A DNA stretch of 64,000 nucleotides from Amaranthus tricolor (taxonomy: Eukaryota > Streptophyta > Magnoliopsida > Caryophyllales > Amaranthaceae), in contig NC_080050.1 in NCBI RefSeq assembly GCF_026212465.1, positions 33,562,130 through 33,626,129 of the forward strand, in the 5' to 3' direction. Positions 1-13,570 of the stretch are shown one piece after another. Within the stretch, counting starts at the first letter, position 1. Every line of letters starts with the position of its first letter. The notes beneath the pieces were generated by a model that did no database searches, was not told the DNA's origin, and saw only the letters and a list, made by a program, of their open reading frames with translations. Position numbers and translations under genes: made by a program.

Positions 1-1684
1 GAAGTGGTTAGAATTGTAAATCATAGTCCATATGCTAGATATTACGTGTTGAGTTTCGATTTTGTGGGTTTTTAAGTGTTTTTGGCAATTTTGCGCATAA
101 AGTAGCTCAAACTTGGTTTGTTTTGCACGAAACTTGGCACACAACACTATTTGTTTTATATTATTTTGTTGAAGTGGTTGGTATTGAAATCATAGTCATA
201 TGCTAGAAATTACGTGTAGAGTTGCGATTTTATGCGTTTTTAAGTGTTTTTGGCACTTTTGCGCATAAAGAAGCTCAAACTTGGTTTGTTTGCACGAAAC
301 TTGGCACACAACACTATTTGTTTTATATTATTGTGTTGAAGTGGTTAGAATTGAAAATCATAGGCATATGCTAGAAATTACGTGTTAAGTTGCGATTTTA
401 AAGGTTTTTAAAGCGTTTTTGGCACTTTGCGAATAAAATAGCTCAAACTTGGTTTGTTTGCACGACACTTGGTACACAACACTATTTGGTATATATTATT
501 GTGTTGAAGTGGTTAGAATTCAAATCATAGTAATATGCAAGAAATTACTTGTTAAATTGCGATTTTATAGGTTATTAAGTGTTTTTGGTACTTTTGCGCA
601 TAAGTAGCTCAAACTTGGTTTGTTTTGCACGAAACATGGCACACAACACTATTTGTTATATATTATTGTGTTGAAGTGGTTAAAATTGTAAATCATAGTC
701 ATATGCTAGAAATTACGTGTTAAGTTGCGATTTTAAGGGTTTTTTAGTGTTTTTGGCACTTTAGCGCATAATGTAGCTCAAACTTGGTTTGTTTTGCACG
801 AAACTTGGCACACAACACTATTTGGTATATATTATAGTGTTGAAGTGGTTAGAATTGTAAATCATAGTCATATGCTAGATATTACGTGTTGAGTTGCGAT
901 TTTGTGGGTTTTTAAGTGTTTTTGGCAATTTTGCGCATAAAGTAGCTTAAACTTGGTTTGTTTTGCACGAAACTTGGCACACAACACTATTTGTTTTATA
1001 TTATTTTGTGAAGTGGTTGGTATTGAAAATCATAGTCATATGCTAGAAATTACGTGTAGAGTTGCGATTTTATGCGTTTTTAAGTGTTTTTGGCACTTTT
1101 GCGCATAAAGAAGCTCAAACTTGGTTGTTTTGCACGAAACTTGGCACACAACACTATTTGTTTTATATTATTGTGTTGAAGTGGTTAGAATTGAAAATCA
1201 TAGTCATATGCTAGAAATTACGTGTTAAGTTGCGATTTTAAAGGTTTTTAAAGCGTTTTTGGCACTTTTGCGAATAAAATAGCTCAAACTTGGTTTGTTT
1301 TGCACGACACTTGGTACACAACACTATTTGGTATATATTATTGTGTTGAAGTGGTTAGAATTCAAATCATAGTAATATGCAAGAAATTACTTGTTAAATT
1401 GCGATTTTATAGGTTTTTAAGTGTTTTTGGTACTTTTGCGCATAAAGTAGCTCAAACTTGGTTTGTTTTGCACGAAACATGGCACACAACACTATTTGTT
1501 ATATATTATTGTGTTGAAGTGGTTAAAATTGTAAATCATAGTCATATGCTAGAAATTACGTGTTAAGTTGCGATTTTAAGGGTTTTTTAGTCTTTTTGGC
1601 ACTTTAGCGCATAATGTAGCTCAAACTTGGTTTGTTTTGCACGAAACTTGGCACACAACACTATTTGGTATATATTAATGTGTT
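1..1684 (+). repeat. Two tandem copies of a 5-monomer higher-order repeat (about 840 bp)
   Basis: Five distinguishable monomers at about 1, 171, 338, 505 and 673 recur in the same order at about 842, 1010, 1178, 1348 and 1517. Diagnostic variants are the GATATTACGTGTTGAG monomer, the GGTTGGTATTG monomer, the AAAGGTTTTTAAAGCG monomer, the AGTAATATGCAAGAAATTAC monomer and the TTTTAAGGGTTTTTTAG monomer. Copies differ mainly by single-base indels. A shortened four-monomer derivative, in which monomers 2 and 3 look fused, lies at about 3870-4544. Confidence 0.85.
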
Positions 1685-2530
1685 GAAGTGGTTAGAATTG
1701 TAAATCATAGTCATATGCTAGATATTACGTGTTGAGTTGGATTTGTGGGTTTTTAAGTGTTTTTGGCACTTTTGCGCATAAAGTAGCTCAAACATGGTTT
1801 GTTTTGCACGAAACTTGGCACATAAACACTATTTGGTATATATTATTGTGTTGAAGTGGTTAGAAGTGCAAATCATAGTCATATGCTAGAAATTACGTGT
1901 TAAGTTGTGATTTTATGCGTTTTAAAGCTTTTTTTGGCACTTTCGTGCATAAAGTAGCTCAAACTCGGTTTGTTTTGCACGAAATTTGGCACACAATTCT
2001 ATTTGGTATATATTCTTGGGTTGAAGTGGTTAGAATTGAAAATCATAGTCATATGCTAGAAATTACGTGTTAAGTTGCGATTTTATGAGGTTTTAAGTGT
2101 TTTTGGCACTTTTTGCGCATAAAGTAGCTCAAACTTGGCTTGTTTTGCACGAAACATGGCACACAACACTATTTGTTATATATTATTGTGTTGAAGTGGT
2201 TAGAATTGCAAATCATAGTCATATGCTAGAAATTACGTGTTAAGTTGTGATTTTATGCGTTTTAAAGCTTTTTTGGCACTTTCGTGCATAAAGTAGCTCA
2301 AACTTGGTTTGTTTTGCCACGAAATTTGGCACACAATTCTATTTGGTTATATATTCTTGGGTTGAAGTGGTTAGAATTGAAAATCATAGTCATATGCTAG
2401 AAATTACGTGTTAAGTTGCGATTTAATGAGGTTTTAAGTGTTTTTGGCACTTTTGCGCATAAAGTAGCTCAAACTTGGTTTGTTTTGCACGAAACATGGC
2501 ACACAACACTATTTGTTATATATTATTGTG
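1345..2530 (+). repeat. Seven-monomer higher-order block, copy 1 of 3
   Basis: This run begins with the AGTAATATGCAAGAAATTAC monomer and passes through the TTTTAAGGG monomer, the GAAGTGCAAATC monomer and the AAAGCTTTTTTTGGCAC / CTCGGTTTG monomer. It is repeated at about 4203-5385 and 5890-7059, at offsets of about 2858 and 1684 bp (17 and 10 monomers). The third copy runs into the first gap. Confidence 0.8.
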
Positions 2531-4202
2531 TTGAAGTGGTTAGAATTGAAAATCATAGTCATATGCTAGAAGTTACGTATTAAGTTGCGATTTTATGGGT
2601 TTTTAAGTGTTTTTTGAACTTTTGCGCATAAAGTAGCTCAAAGTTGTTTTTTTTGCACGAAACTTGGCATACAATACTATTTGGTATATATTATTCTGTT
2701 GAAGATGTTAGAATTGAAGATCATAGTCATATGCTAGAAATTACGTGTTGAGTTGCGATTTTATAGGTTTTTAAGTGTTTTTGGCACTTTCGCGCATGAA
2801 ACAGCTCAAACTTGGTTTGTTTATGCACGAAACATGGCACACAACAATATTTGTTTTATATTATTGTGTTGAAGTGGTTAGAATTGAAAATCATAGTCAT
2901 ATGCTAGAAATTACGTGTTATGTTGCGATTTTATGCGTTTTTAAGTGTTTTTTTCTCTTTTGCGCATAAAGTAGCTGAAACTTTGTTTGTTTTGCACGAA
3001 ACTTGGCACACAACACTATTTGTATATATTATTGTGTTGAAGTGGTTAGAACTGTAAATCATAGTCATATGCTAGATATTACGTGTTGAGTTGCGATTTT
3101 GTTGGTTTTTAATTGTTTTTGCACTTTAGCTCAAACTTGGTTTGTTTTGCACGAAACTTGGCACACAACCACTATTTGTTTTATATTATTGTGTTGAAGT
3201 GGTTAGAATTGAAAATCATAGTCATATGCTTGAAATTACGTGTTAAGTTGCGATTTTATGCGTTTTTAAGTGTTTTTGGCACTTTCGCGCATAAAGTTTC
3301 TCAAACTTGGTTTCTTTTTCACGAAACATGGCACACAACACTATTTGTTATATTTTATTGTGTTGAAGTGGTTAGAATTGAAAATCATAGTCAGATGCTA
3401 GAAATTACGTGTTAAGTTGCGATCTTATGGGTTTTAAGTGTTTTTTGAACTTTGCGCATAAAGTAGCTCAAAGATGTTTTATTTGCACGAAACTTGGCAT
3501 ACAACACTATTTGGTATATAATATTCAGTTGAAGTGGTTAGAATTGAAGATCATAGTCATATGCTAGAAATTACGTGTTTAAGTTGCGATTTTATAGGTT
3601 TTTAAGTGTTTTTGGCACTTTCGCGCATAAAGAAGCTCAAACTTGGTTTGTTTTGCACGAAATTTGGCACATAAACACTATTTGTTTTTATATTATTGTG
3701 TTGAAGTGGTTAGAATTGAAAATTATAGTCATATGCTAGAAATTACGTGTTAAGTTGCAATGTTATGGGTTTTTAAGTGTTTTTGGCACTTTTGCGCATA
3801 AAGCTCAAACTTGGTTTGTTTTGCACAAAACTTGGCACACAACACTATTTGATATATATTATTGTGTTGAAGTGGTTAGAATTGTAAATCATAGTCATAT
3901 GCTAGATATTACGTGTTGAGTTGCGATTTTGTGGGTTTTTAAGTGTTTTGGCAATTTTGCGCATAAAGTAGCTCAAACTTGGTTTGTTTTGCACGAAACT
4001 TGGCACACAACACTATTTGTTTTATATTATTTTGTTGAAGTGGTTGGTATTGAAAATCATAGTCATATGCTAGAAATTACGTGTTAAGTTGCGATTTTAA
4101 AGGTTTTTAAAGCGTTTTTGGCACTTTTGCGAATAAAATAGCTCAAACTTGGTTTGTTTTGCACGACACTTGGTACACAACACTATTTGGTATATATTAT
4201 TG

Positions 4203-5385
4203 TGTTGAAGTGGTTAGAATTCAAATCATAGTAATATGCAAGAATTACTTGTTAAATTGCGATTTTATAGGTTATTAAGTGTTTTTGGTACTTTTGCGCA
4301 TAAAGTAGCTCAAACTTGGTTTGTTTTGCACGAAACATGGCACACAACACTATTTGTTATATATTATTGTGTTGAAGTGGTTAAAATTGTAAATCATAGT
4401 CATATGCTAGAAATTACGTGTTAAGTTGCGATTTAAGGGTTTTTTAGTGTTTTTGGCACTTTAGCGCATAATGTAGCTCAAACTTGGTTTGTTTTGCACG
4501 AAACTTGGCACACAACACTATTTGGTATATATTATTGTGTTGAAGTGTTAGAATTGTAAATCATAGTCATATGCTAGATATTACGTGTTGAGTTGCGATT
4601 TTGTGGGTTTTAAGTGTTTTTGGCACTTTTGCGCATAAGTAGCTCAAACATGGTTTGTTTTGCACGAAACTTGGCACATAAACACTATTTGGTATATATT
4701 ACTGTGTTGAAGTGGTTAGAAGTGCAAATCATAGTCATATGCTAGAAATTACGTGTTAAGTTGTGATTTTATGCGTTTTAAAGCTTTTTTGGCACTTTCG
4801 TGCATAAAGTAGCTCAAACTCGGTTTGTTTTGCACGAAATTTGGCACACAATTCTATTTGGTATATATTCTTGGGTTGAAGTGGTTAGAATTGAAAATCA
4901 TAGTCATATGCTAGAAATTACGTGTTAAGTTGCGATTTTATGAGGTTTTAAGTGTTTTTGGCACTTTTGCGCATAAAGTAGCTCAAACTTGGCTTGTTTT
5001 GCACGAAACATGGCACACAACACTATTGTTATATATTATTGTGTTGAAGTGGTTAGAATTGCAAATCATAGTCATATGCTAGAAATTACGTGTTAAGTTG
5101 TGATTTTATGCGTTTTAAAGCTTTTTTTGGCACTTTCGTGCATAAAGTAGCTCAAACTTGGTTTGTTTTGCACGAAATTTGGCACACAATTCTATTTGGT
5201 ATATATTCTTGGGTTGAAGTGGTTAGAATTGAAAATCATAGTCATATGCTAGAAATTACGTGTTAAGTTGCGATTTAATGAGGTTTTAAGTGTTTTTGGC
5301 ACTTTTGCGCATAAAGTAGCTCAAACTTGGCTTGTTTGCACGAAACATGGCACACAACACTATTTGTTATATATTATTGTGTTGA
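4203..5385 (+). repeat. Seven-monomer higher-order block, copy 2 of 3
   Basis: Same monomer order as the block starting at about 1345, with scattered single-base indels, for example GAAGTGTTAG at about 4544. A dimer sub-pattern of about 337 bp, alternating the AAAGCTTTTTTTGG monomer and the TATGAGGTTTTAAG monomer, is expanded at about 4710-5720. Confidence 0.78.
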
Positions 5386-5889
5386 AGTGGTTAGAATTGC
5401 AAATCATAGTCATATGCTAGAAATTACGTGTTAAGTTGTGATTTTATGCGTTTTAAAGCTTTTTTTGGCACTTTCGTGCATAAAGTAGCTCAAACTTGGT
5501 TTGTTTTGCACGAAATTTGGCACACAATTCTATTTGGTATATATTCTTGGGTTGAAGTGGTTAGAATTGAAAATCATAGTCATATGCTAGAAATTACGTG
5601 TTAAGTGCGATTTAATGAGGTTTTAAGTGTTTTTGGCACTTTTGCGCATAAAGTAGCTCAAACTTGGTTTGTTTTGCACGAAACATGGCACACGACACTA
5701 TTTGTTTTATATTATTGTGTTGAAGTGGTTAGAATTGAAAATCATAGTCATATGCTAGAAATTACGTGTTAAGTTGCGATTTTAAAGGTTTTAAAGCGTT
5801 TTTGGCACTTTTGCGAATAAAATAGCTCAAACTTGGTTTGTTTTGCACGACACTTGGTACACAACACTATTTGGTATATATTATTGTGT

Positions 5890-7059
5890 TGAAGTGGTTA
5901 GAATTCAAATCATAGTAATATGCAAGAAATTACTTGTTAAATTGCGATTTTATAGGTTTTTAAGTGTTTTTGGTACTTTTGCGCATAAAGTAGCTCAAAC
6001 TTGGTTTGTTTTGCACGAAACATGGCACACAACACTATTTGTTATATATTATTGTGTTGAAGTGGTTAAAATTGTAAATCATAGTCATATGCTAGAAATT
6101 ACGTGTTAAGTTGCGATTTTAAGGGTTTTTTAGTCTTTTTGGCACTTTAGCGCATAATGTAGCTCAAACTTGGTTTGTTTTGCACGAAACTTGGCACACA
6201 ACACTATTTGGTATATATTAATGTGTTGAAGTGGTTAGAATTGTAAATCATAGTCATATGCTAGATATTACGTGTTGAGTTGCGATTTTGTGGGTTTTTA
6301 AGTGTTTTTGGCACTTTTGCGCATAAAGTAGCTCAAACATGGTTTGTTTTGCACGAAACTTGGCACATAAACACTATTTGGTATATATTATTGTGTTGAA
6401 GTGGTTAGAAGTGCAAATCATAGTCATATGCTAGAAATTACGTGTTAAGTTGTGATTTTATGCGTTTTAAAGCTTTTTTTGGCACTTTCGTGCATAAAGT
6501 AGCTCAAACTCGGTTTGTTTTCCACGAAATTTGGCACACAATTCTATTTGGTATATATTCTTGGGTTGAAGTGGTTAGAATTGAAAATCATAGTCATATG
6601 CTAGAAATTACGTGTTAAGTTGCGATTTTATGAGGTTTTAAGTGTTTTTTGGCACTTTTGCGCATAAAGTAGCTCAAACTTGGCTTGTTTTGCACGAAAC
6701 ATGGCACACAACACTATTTGTTATATATTATTGTGTTGAAGTGGTTAGAATTGCAAATCATAGTCATATGCTAGAAATTACGTGTTAAGTTGTGATTTTA
6801 TGCGTTTTAAAGCTTTTTTTGGCACTTTCGTGCATAAAGTAGCTCAAACTTGGTTTGTTTTGCACGAAATTTGGCACACAATTCTATTTGGTATATATTC
6901 TTGCGTTGAAGTGGTTAGAATTGAAAATCATAGTCATATGCTAGAAATTACGTGTTAAGTTGCGATTTAATGAGGTTTTAAGTGTTTTTGGCACTTTTGC
7001 GCATAAAGTAGCTCAAACTTGGTTTGTTTTGCACGAAACATGGCACACAACACTATTTG
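5890..7059 (+). repeat. Seven-monomer higher-order block, copy 3 of 3, truncated by gap
   Basis: Near-identical to the block starting at about 1345; the stretch at 5843-6109 matches 1300-1566 almost base for base. It ends at the sequence CACTATTTG immediately before the N run. Confidence 0.8.
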
Positions 7060-7159
7060 NNNNNNNNNNNNNNNNNNNNNNNNNNNNNNNNNNNNNNNNN
7101 NNNNNNNNNNNNNNNNNNNNNNNNNNNNNNNNNNNNNNNNNNNNNNNNNNNNNNNNNNN
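7060..7159. other. Assembly gap (100 N)
   Basis: Exactly 100 N, the conventional placeholder for a gap of unknown size. The satellite is in plus orientation before it and minus orientation after it. Confidence 0.99.
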
Positions 7160-7540
7160 ATGATCTTCCATTCTAACAACTTCAACAGAATAATATATAC
7201 CAAATAGTATTGTATGCCAAGTTTCGTGCAAAAAAAACAACTTTGAGCTACTTTGTGCGCAAAAGTTCAAAAAACACTTAAAAACCCATAAGATCGCAAC
7301 TTAACACGTAATTTCTAGCATATGACTATGATTTTCAATTCTAACCACTTCAACACAAAAAAATATAACAAATAGTGTTGTGTGCCACGTTTCGTGAAAA
7401 ACTAACCAAGTTTGAGCAACTTTATGCGCGAAAGTGCCAAAAACTCTTAAAAACACATAAAATCGCAACTTAACACGTAATTTCTAGCATATGACTATGA
7501 TTTTCAATTCTAACCACTTCAACACAATAATATAAAACAA

Positions 7541-10500
7541 ATAGTGTTGTATGCCAAGTTTCGTGCAAATAAAACAACTTTGAGCTACTTTATGCGCAAA
7601 GGTTCAAAAAACACTTAAAAACCCATAAGATTGCAACTTAACACGTAATTTCTAGCATATGACTATGATTTTCAATTCTAATCACTTCAACACAATAAAA
7701 TATAACAAATAGTGTTGTGTGCCATGTTTCGTGAAAAACAAACCAAGTTTGAGCAACTTTATGCGCGAAAGTGCCAAAAAGACTAAAAAACGCATAAAAT
7801 CGCAACTTAACACGTAATTTCTAGCACATGACTATGATTTTCAATTCTAACCACTTCAACACAATAATATAAAACAAATAGTGTTGTGTGCCAAGTTTCG
7901 TGCAAAACAAACCAAGTTTGAGCTAAAGTGCGAAAAACAATTAAAACCCACAAAATCGCAACTCAACACGTAATATCTAGCATATGACTATGATTTACAG
8001 TTCTAACCACTTCAACACAATAAAATATACCAAATAGTGTTGTGTGCCATGTTTCGTGCAAAACAAACAAAGTTTCAGCTACTTTATGCGCAAAGAGCCA
8101 AAAACACTTAAAAACGCATAAAATCGCAACTTAACACGTAAATGCTAGCATATGACTATGATTTTCAATTCTAACCACTTCAACACAATAATATAAAACA
8201 AATATTGTTGTGTGCCATGTTTCGTGCAAAACAAACCAAGTTTGAGCTGCTTTATGCGCGAAAGTGCCAAAAACACTTAAAAACCTATAAAATCGCAACA
8301 TAACACGTAATTTCTAGCATATGACTATGATCTTCAATTCTAACAACTTCAACAGAATAATATATACCAAATCGTATTGTATGCCAAGTTTCGTGCAAAA
8401 AAAACAACTTTGAGCTACTTTATGCGCAAAAGTTCAAAAAACACTTAAAAACCCATAAGATCGCAACTTAACACGTAATTTCTAGCATATGACTATGATT
8501 TTCAATTCTAACCACTTTAACACAATAAAATATAACAAATAGTGTTGTGTGCCTTGTTTCGTGAAAAACAAACCAAGTTTGAGCAACTTTATGCGCGAAA
8601 GTGCCAAAAACACTTAAAAACGCATAAAATCGCAACTTAACACGTAATTTCTAGACTATGACTATGATTTTCAATTCTAACCACTTCAACACAATAATAT
8701 AAAACAAATAGTGTTGTGTGCCAAGTTTCGTGAAAACAAACCAAGTTTGAGCTAAAGTGCCAAAAACAATTAAAAACCCACAAAATCGCAACTCAACACG
8801 TAATATCTAGCATATGACTATGATTTACAGTTCTAACCACTTCAACACAATAATATATACCAAATAGTGTTGTGTGCCAAGTTTCGTGCAAATCAAACAA
8901 AGTTTCATCTACTTTATGCGCAATAGAGCCAAAAAACACTTAAAAACGCATAAAATCGCAACTTAACACGTAATTTCTAGCATATGACTATGATTTTCAA
9001 TTCTAACCACTTCAACACAATAATATAAAACAAATATTGTTGTGTGCCATGTTTCGTGCAAAACAAACCACGTTTGAGCTGCTTTATGGCGCGAAAACGC
9101 CAAGAACACTTAAAAACCTATAAAATCGCAACTTAACACGTAATTTCTAGCATATGACTATGATCTTCAATTCTAACAACTTCAACAGAATAATATATAC
9201 CAAATAGTATTGTGTGCCAAGTTTCGTGCAAAAAAACAACTTTGAGCTACTTTATGCGCAAAAGTTCAAAAAACACTTAAAAACCCATAAGATCGCAACT
9301 TAATACGTAATTTCTACCATATGACTATGATTTTCAATTCTAACCACTTCAACACAATAATATATAACAAATAATGTTGTGTGCCATGTTTCGTGCAAAA
9401 CAAACCAAGTTTGAGTTACTTTATGCGCGAATGTGCCAAAAACACTTAAACCTCATAAAATCGCAACTTAACACGTAATTTCTAGCATATGTCTATGATT
9501 TTCAATTCTAACCACTTCAACCAAAAAATATATACCAAATAGTGTTGTGTGCTAAATTTCGTGCAAAACAAACCAAGTTTGATCTACTTTATGCGCGAAA
9601 GTGCCAAAAACACTTAAAAAACGCTTAAAATCGCAACTTAACACGTAATTTCTAGCATATGACTATGATCTTCAATTCTAACCACTTCAACAGAATAATA
9701 TATACCAAATAGTGTTGTATGCCAAGTTTCGTGCAAAAAAAACCAACTTTGAGCTACTTTATGCGCAAAAGTGCAAAAAACACTTAAAAACCCATAAGAT
9801 CGCAACTTAACAAGTAATTTCTAGCATATGAGTATCATTTTCAATTCTAACCACTTCAACACAATAATATATACGAAATAGTGTTGTGTGCAATGTTTCG
9901 TGCAAAATAAACCAAGTTTGACCTACTTTATGCGCAAAAGTGGCATAAAACACTTGAAAACGCATAAAATCGCAACTTATCACGTAATTTCTAGCATATG
10001 ACTATGATTTACAATTCTAACCACTTCAACACAATAATATATACGAAATAGTGTTTTGTGCCATGTTTCGAACAAAACAAACCAAGTTTGAGCTACTTTA
10101 TGCACGAAAGTGCCAAAAAAAACTTAAAAATGCATAAAATTGCAACTTAACACGTAATTTCTAGCATATGACTATGATTTAAAATTCTAACCACTTCAAC
10201 ACAATAATATATACCAAATAGTGTTGTGTGCCAAGTTTCGTGCAAAACAAACCAAGTTTGAGCTACTTTATGCGCAAAAGTGCCAAAAACACTTAAAAAC
10301 CCACAAAATCGCAAATCAACACGTAATATCTAGCATATGACTATGATTTACAATTTTAACCACTTCAACACAATAATATATACCAAATAGTGTTGTGTGC
10401 CAAGTTTCGTGCAAAACAAACCATGTTTGAGCTACATTATGCGCTAAAGTGCAAAAAACACTAAAAAACCCTTAAAATCGCAACTTTACACGTAATTTCT

Positions 10501-10553
10501 AGCATATGACTATGATTTTCAATTCTAACCACTTCAACACAATAATATAAAAC
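7541..10553 (-). repeat. About 3.0-kb (18-monomer) higher-order repeat, copy 1
   Basis: Rare variants recur at a fixed offset of about 3013 bp: GCCAAAAAGACTAAA at 7771 and 10784, TTTCTAGACTATGACTATG at about 8650 and 11665, and the AGTGGCATAAA monomer at 9941 and 12958. The two copies differ by scattered single-base indels only. Confidence 0.82.
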
Positions 10554-13500
10554 AAATAGTGTTGTATGCCAAGTTTCGTGCAAATAAAACAACTTTGAGC
10601 TACTTTATGCGCAAAAGTTCAAAAAACACTTAAAAACCCATAAGAGCGCAACTTAACACGTAATTTCTAGCATATGACTATGATTTTCAATTCTAACCAC
10701 TTCAACACTATAAATATAACAAATAGTATTGTGTCCCATGTTTCGTGAAAAACAAACCAAGTTTGAGCAACTTTATGCGCGAAAGTGCCAAAAAGACTAA
10801 AAACGCATAAATCGCAACTTAACACGTAATTTCTAGCACATGACTATGATTTTCAATTCTAACCACTTCAACACAATAATATAAAACAAATAGTGTTGTG
10901 TGCCAAGTTTCGTGCAAAACAAACCAAGTTTGAGCTAAAGTGCGAAAAACAATTAAAAACCCACAAAATCGCAACTCAACACGTAATATCTAGCATATGA
11001 CTATGATTTACAGTTCTAACCACTTCAACACAATAAAATATACCAAATAGTGTTGTGTGCCATGTTTCGTGCAAAAACAAACAAAGTTTCAGCTACTTTA
11101 TGCGCAAAAGAGCCAAAAACACTTAAAAACGCATAAAATCGCAACTTAACACGTAAATGCTAGCATATGACTATGATTTTCAATTCTAACCACTTCAACA
11201 CAATAATATAAAACAAATATTGTTGTGTGCCATGTTTCGTGCAAAACAAACCAAGTTTGAGCTGCTTTATGCGCGAAAGTGCCAAAAACACTTAAAAAAC
11301 CTATAAAATCGCAACATAACACGTAATTTCTAGCATATGACTATGATCTTCAATTCTAACAACTTCAACAGAATAATATATACCAAATCGTATTGTATGC
11401 CAAGTTTCGTGCAAAAAAAACAACTTTGAGCTACTTTATGCGCAAAAGTTCAAAAAACACTTAAAAACCCATAAGATCGCAACTTAACACGTAATTTCTA
11501 GCATATGACTATGATTTTCAATTCTAACCACTTTAACACAATAAAATATAACAAATAGTGTTGTGTGCCTTGTTTCGTGAAAAACAAACCAAGTTTGAGC
11601 AACTTTATGCGCGAAAGTGCCAAAAACACTTAAAAACGCATAAAATCGCAACTTAACACGTAATTTCTAGACTATGACTATGATTTTCAATTCTAACCAC
11701 TTCAACACAATAATATAAAACAAATAGTGTTGTGTGCCAAGTTTCGTGAAAACAAACCAAGTTTGAGCTAAAGTGCCAAAAACAATTAAAAACCCACAAA
11801 ATCGCAACTCAACACGTAATATCTAGCATATGACTATGATTTACAGTTCTAACCACTTCAACACAATAATATATACCAAATAGTGTTGTGTGCCAAGTTT
11901 CGTGCAAATCAAACAAAGTTTCATCTACTTTATGCGCAATAGAGCCAAAAAACACTTAAAAACGCATAAAATCGCAACTTAACACGTAATTTCTAGCATA
12001 TGACTATGATTTTCAATTCTAACCACTTCAACACAATAATATAAAACAAATATTGTTGTGTGCCATGTTTCGTGCAAAACAAACCACGTTTGAGCTGCTT
12101 TATGCGCGAAAACGCCAAGAACACTTAAAAACCTATAAAATCGCAACTTAACACGTAATTTCTAGCATATGACTATGATCTTCAATTCTAACAACTTCAA
12201 CAGAATAATATATACCAAATAGTATTGTGTGCCAAGTTTCGTGCAAAAAAACAACTTTGAGCTACTTTATGCGCAAAAGTTCAAAAAACACTTAAAAACC
12301 CATAAGATCGCAACTTAATACGTAATTTCTACCATATGACTATGATTTTCAATTCTAACCACTTCAACACAATATATAATAACAAATAATGTTGTGTGCC
12401 ATGTTTCGTGCAAAACAAACCAAGTTTGAGTTACTTTATGCGCGAATGTGCCAAAAACACTTAAAACCTCATAAAATCGCAACTTAACACGTAATTTCTA
12501 GCATATGTCTATGATTTTCAATTCTAACCACTTCAACCCAAAAAATATATACCAAATAGTGTTGTGTGCTAAATTTCGTGCAAAACAAACCAAGTTTGAT
12601 CTACTTTATGCGCGAAAGTGCCAAAAACACTTAAAAAACGCTTAAAATCGCAACTTAACACGTAATTTCTAGCATATGACTATGATCTTCAATTCTAACC
12701 ACTTCAACAGAATAATATATACCAAATAGTGTTGTATGCCAAGTTTCGTGCAAAAAAACCAACTTTGAGCTACTTTATTGCGCAAAAGTGCAAAAAACAC
12801 TTAAAAACCCATAAGATCGCAACTTAACAAGTAATTTCTAGCATATGAGTATGATTTTCAATTCTAACCACTTCAACACAATAATATATAACAAATAGTG
12901 TTGTGTGCAATGTTTCGTGCAAAATAAACCAAGTTTGACCTACTTTATGCGCAAAAGTGGCATAAACACTTGAAAACGCATAAAATCGCAACTTATCACG
13001 TAATTTCTAGCATATGACTATGATTTACAATTCTAACCACTTCAACACAATAATATATACGAAATAGTGTTTTGTGCCATGTTTCGAACAAAACAAACCA
13101 AGTTTGAGCTACTTTATGCACGAAAGTGCCAAAAAAAACTTAAAAAATGCATAAAATTGCAACTTAACACGTAATTTCTAGCATATGACTATGATTTAAA
13201 ATTCTAACCACTTCAACACAATAATATATACCAAATAGTGTTGTGTGCCAAGTTTCGTGCAAAACAAACCAAGTTTGAGCTACTTTATGCGCAAAAGTGC
13301 CAAAAACACTTAAAAACCCACAAAATCGCAAATCAACACGTAATATCTAGCATATGACTATGATTTACAATTTTAACCACTTCAACACAATAATATATAC
13401 CAAATAGTGTTGTGTGCCAAGTTTCGTGCAAAACAAACCATGTTTGAGCTACATTATGCGCTAAAGTGCAAAAAACACTAAAAAACCCTTAAAATCGCAA

Positions 13501-13570
13501 CTTTACACGTAATTTCTAGCATATGACTATGATTTTCAATTCTAACCACTTCAACACAATAATATAAAAC
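10554..13570 (-). repeat. About 3.0-kb (18-monomer) higher-order repeat, copy 2
   Basis: Partner of the copy at 7541-10553. The next unit, about 13570-16440 (17 monomers), is a more diverged relative. It shares the AGTGGCATAAA monomer (15992) and itself repeats an AAAAGAAACAAAGTTTCAG variant at 14093 and 16956, offset about 2863 bp. Confidence 0.8.

Larger units (their letters stand above)
1..7059 (+). repeat. 168-bp satellite array, left block (plus orientation)
   Basis: Head-to-tail monomers of about 167-170 bp fill the block. The landmark GAAGTGGTTAGAATTG recurs at about 1, 171, 338, 505, 673, 842 and 1010. Each monomer has, in order, a CATAGTCATATGCTAGAAAT segment, a GTTAAGTTGCGATTTTATG segment, phased T-tracts, GCGCATAAAGTAGCTCAAAC, TTTTGCACGAAACTTGGCAC and a TATATATTATTGTG segment. 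About 42 monomers are present. Several monomer subtypes alternate in higher-order patterns listed separately. No gene is seen. Centromeric or pericentromeric function is possible but not shown by sequence. Confidence 0.97.

Noticed and set aside
1300..1566. 88-codon open frame, repeated almost identically at 5843-6109, and dozens of similar frames with HETWHTTLFGIYYCVEVV
   Set aside because: The monomer is about 168 bp, divisible by three and stop-poor in one frame, so open frames carry across monomers. They begin and end at random indels and have no domain, start context or codon signal.
1..7059. CRISPR array
   Set aside because: Repeats are about 168 bp and contiguous with no unique spacers; sequence is eukaryotic satellite.
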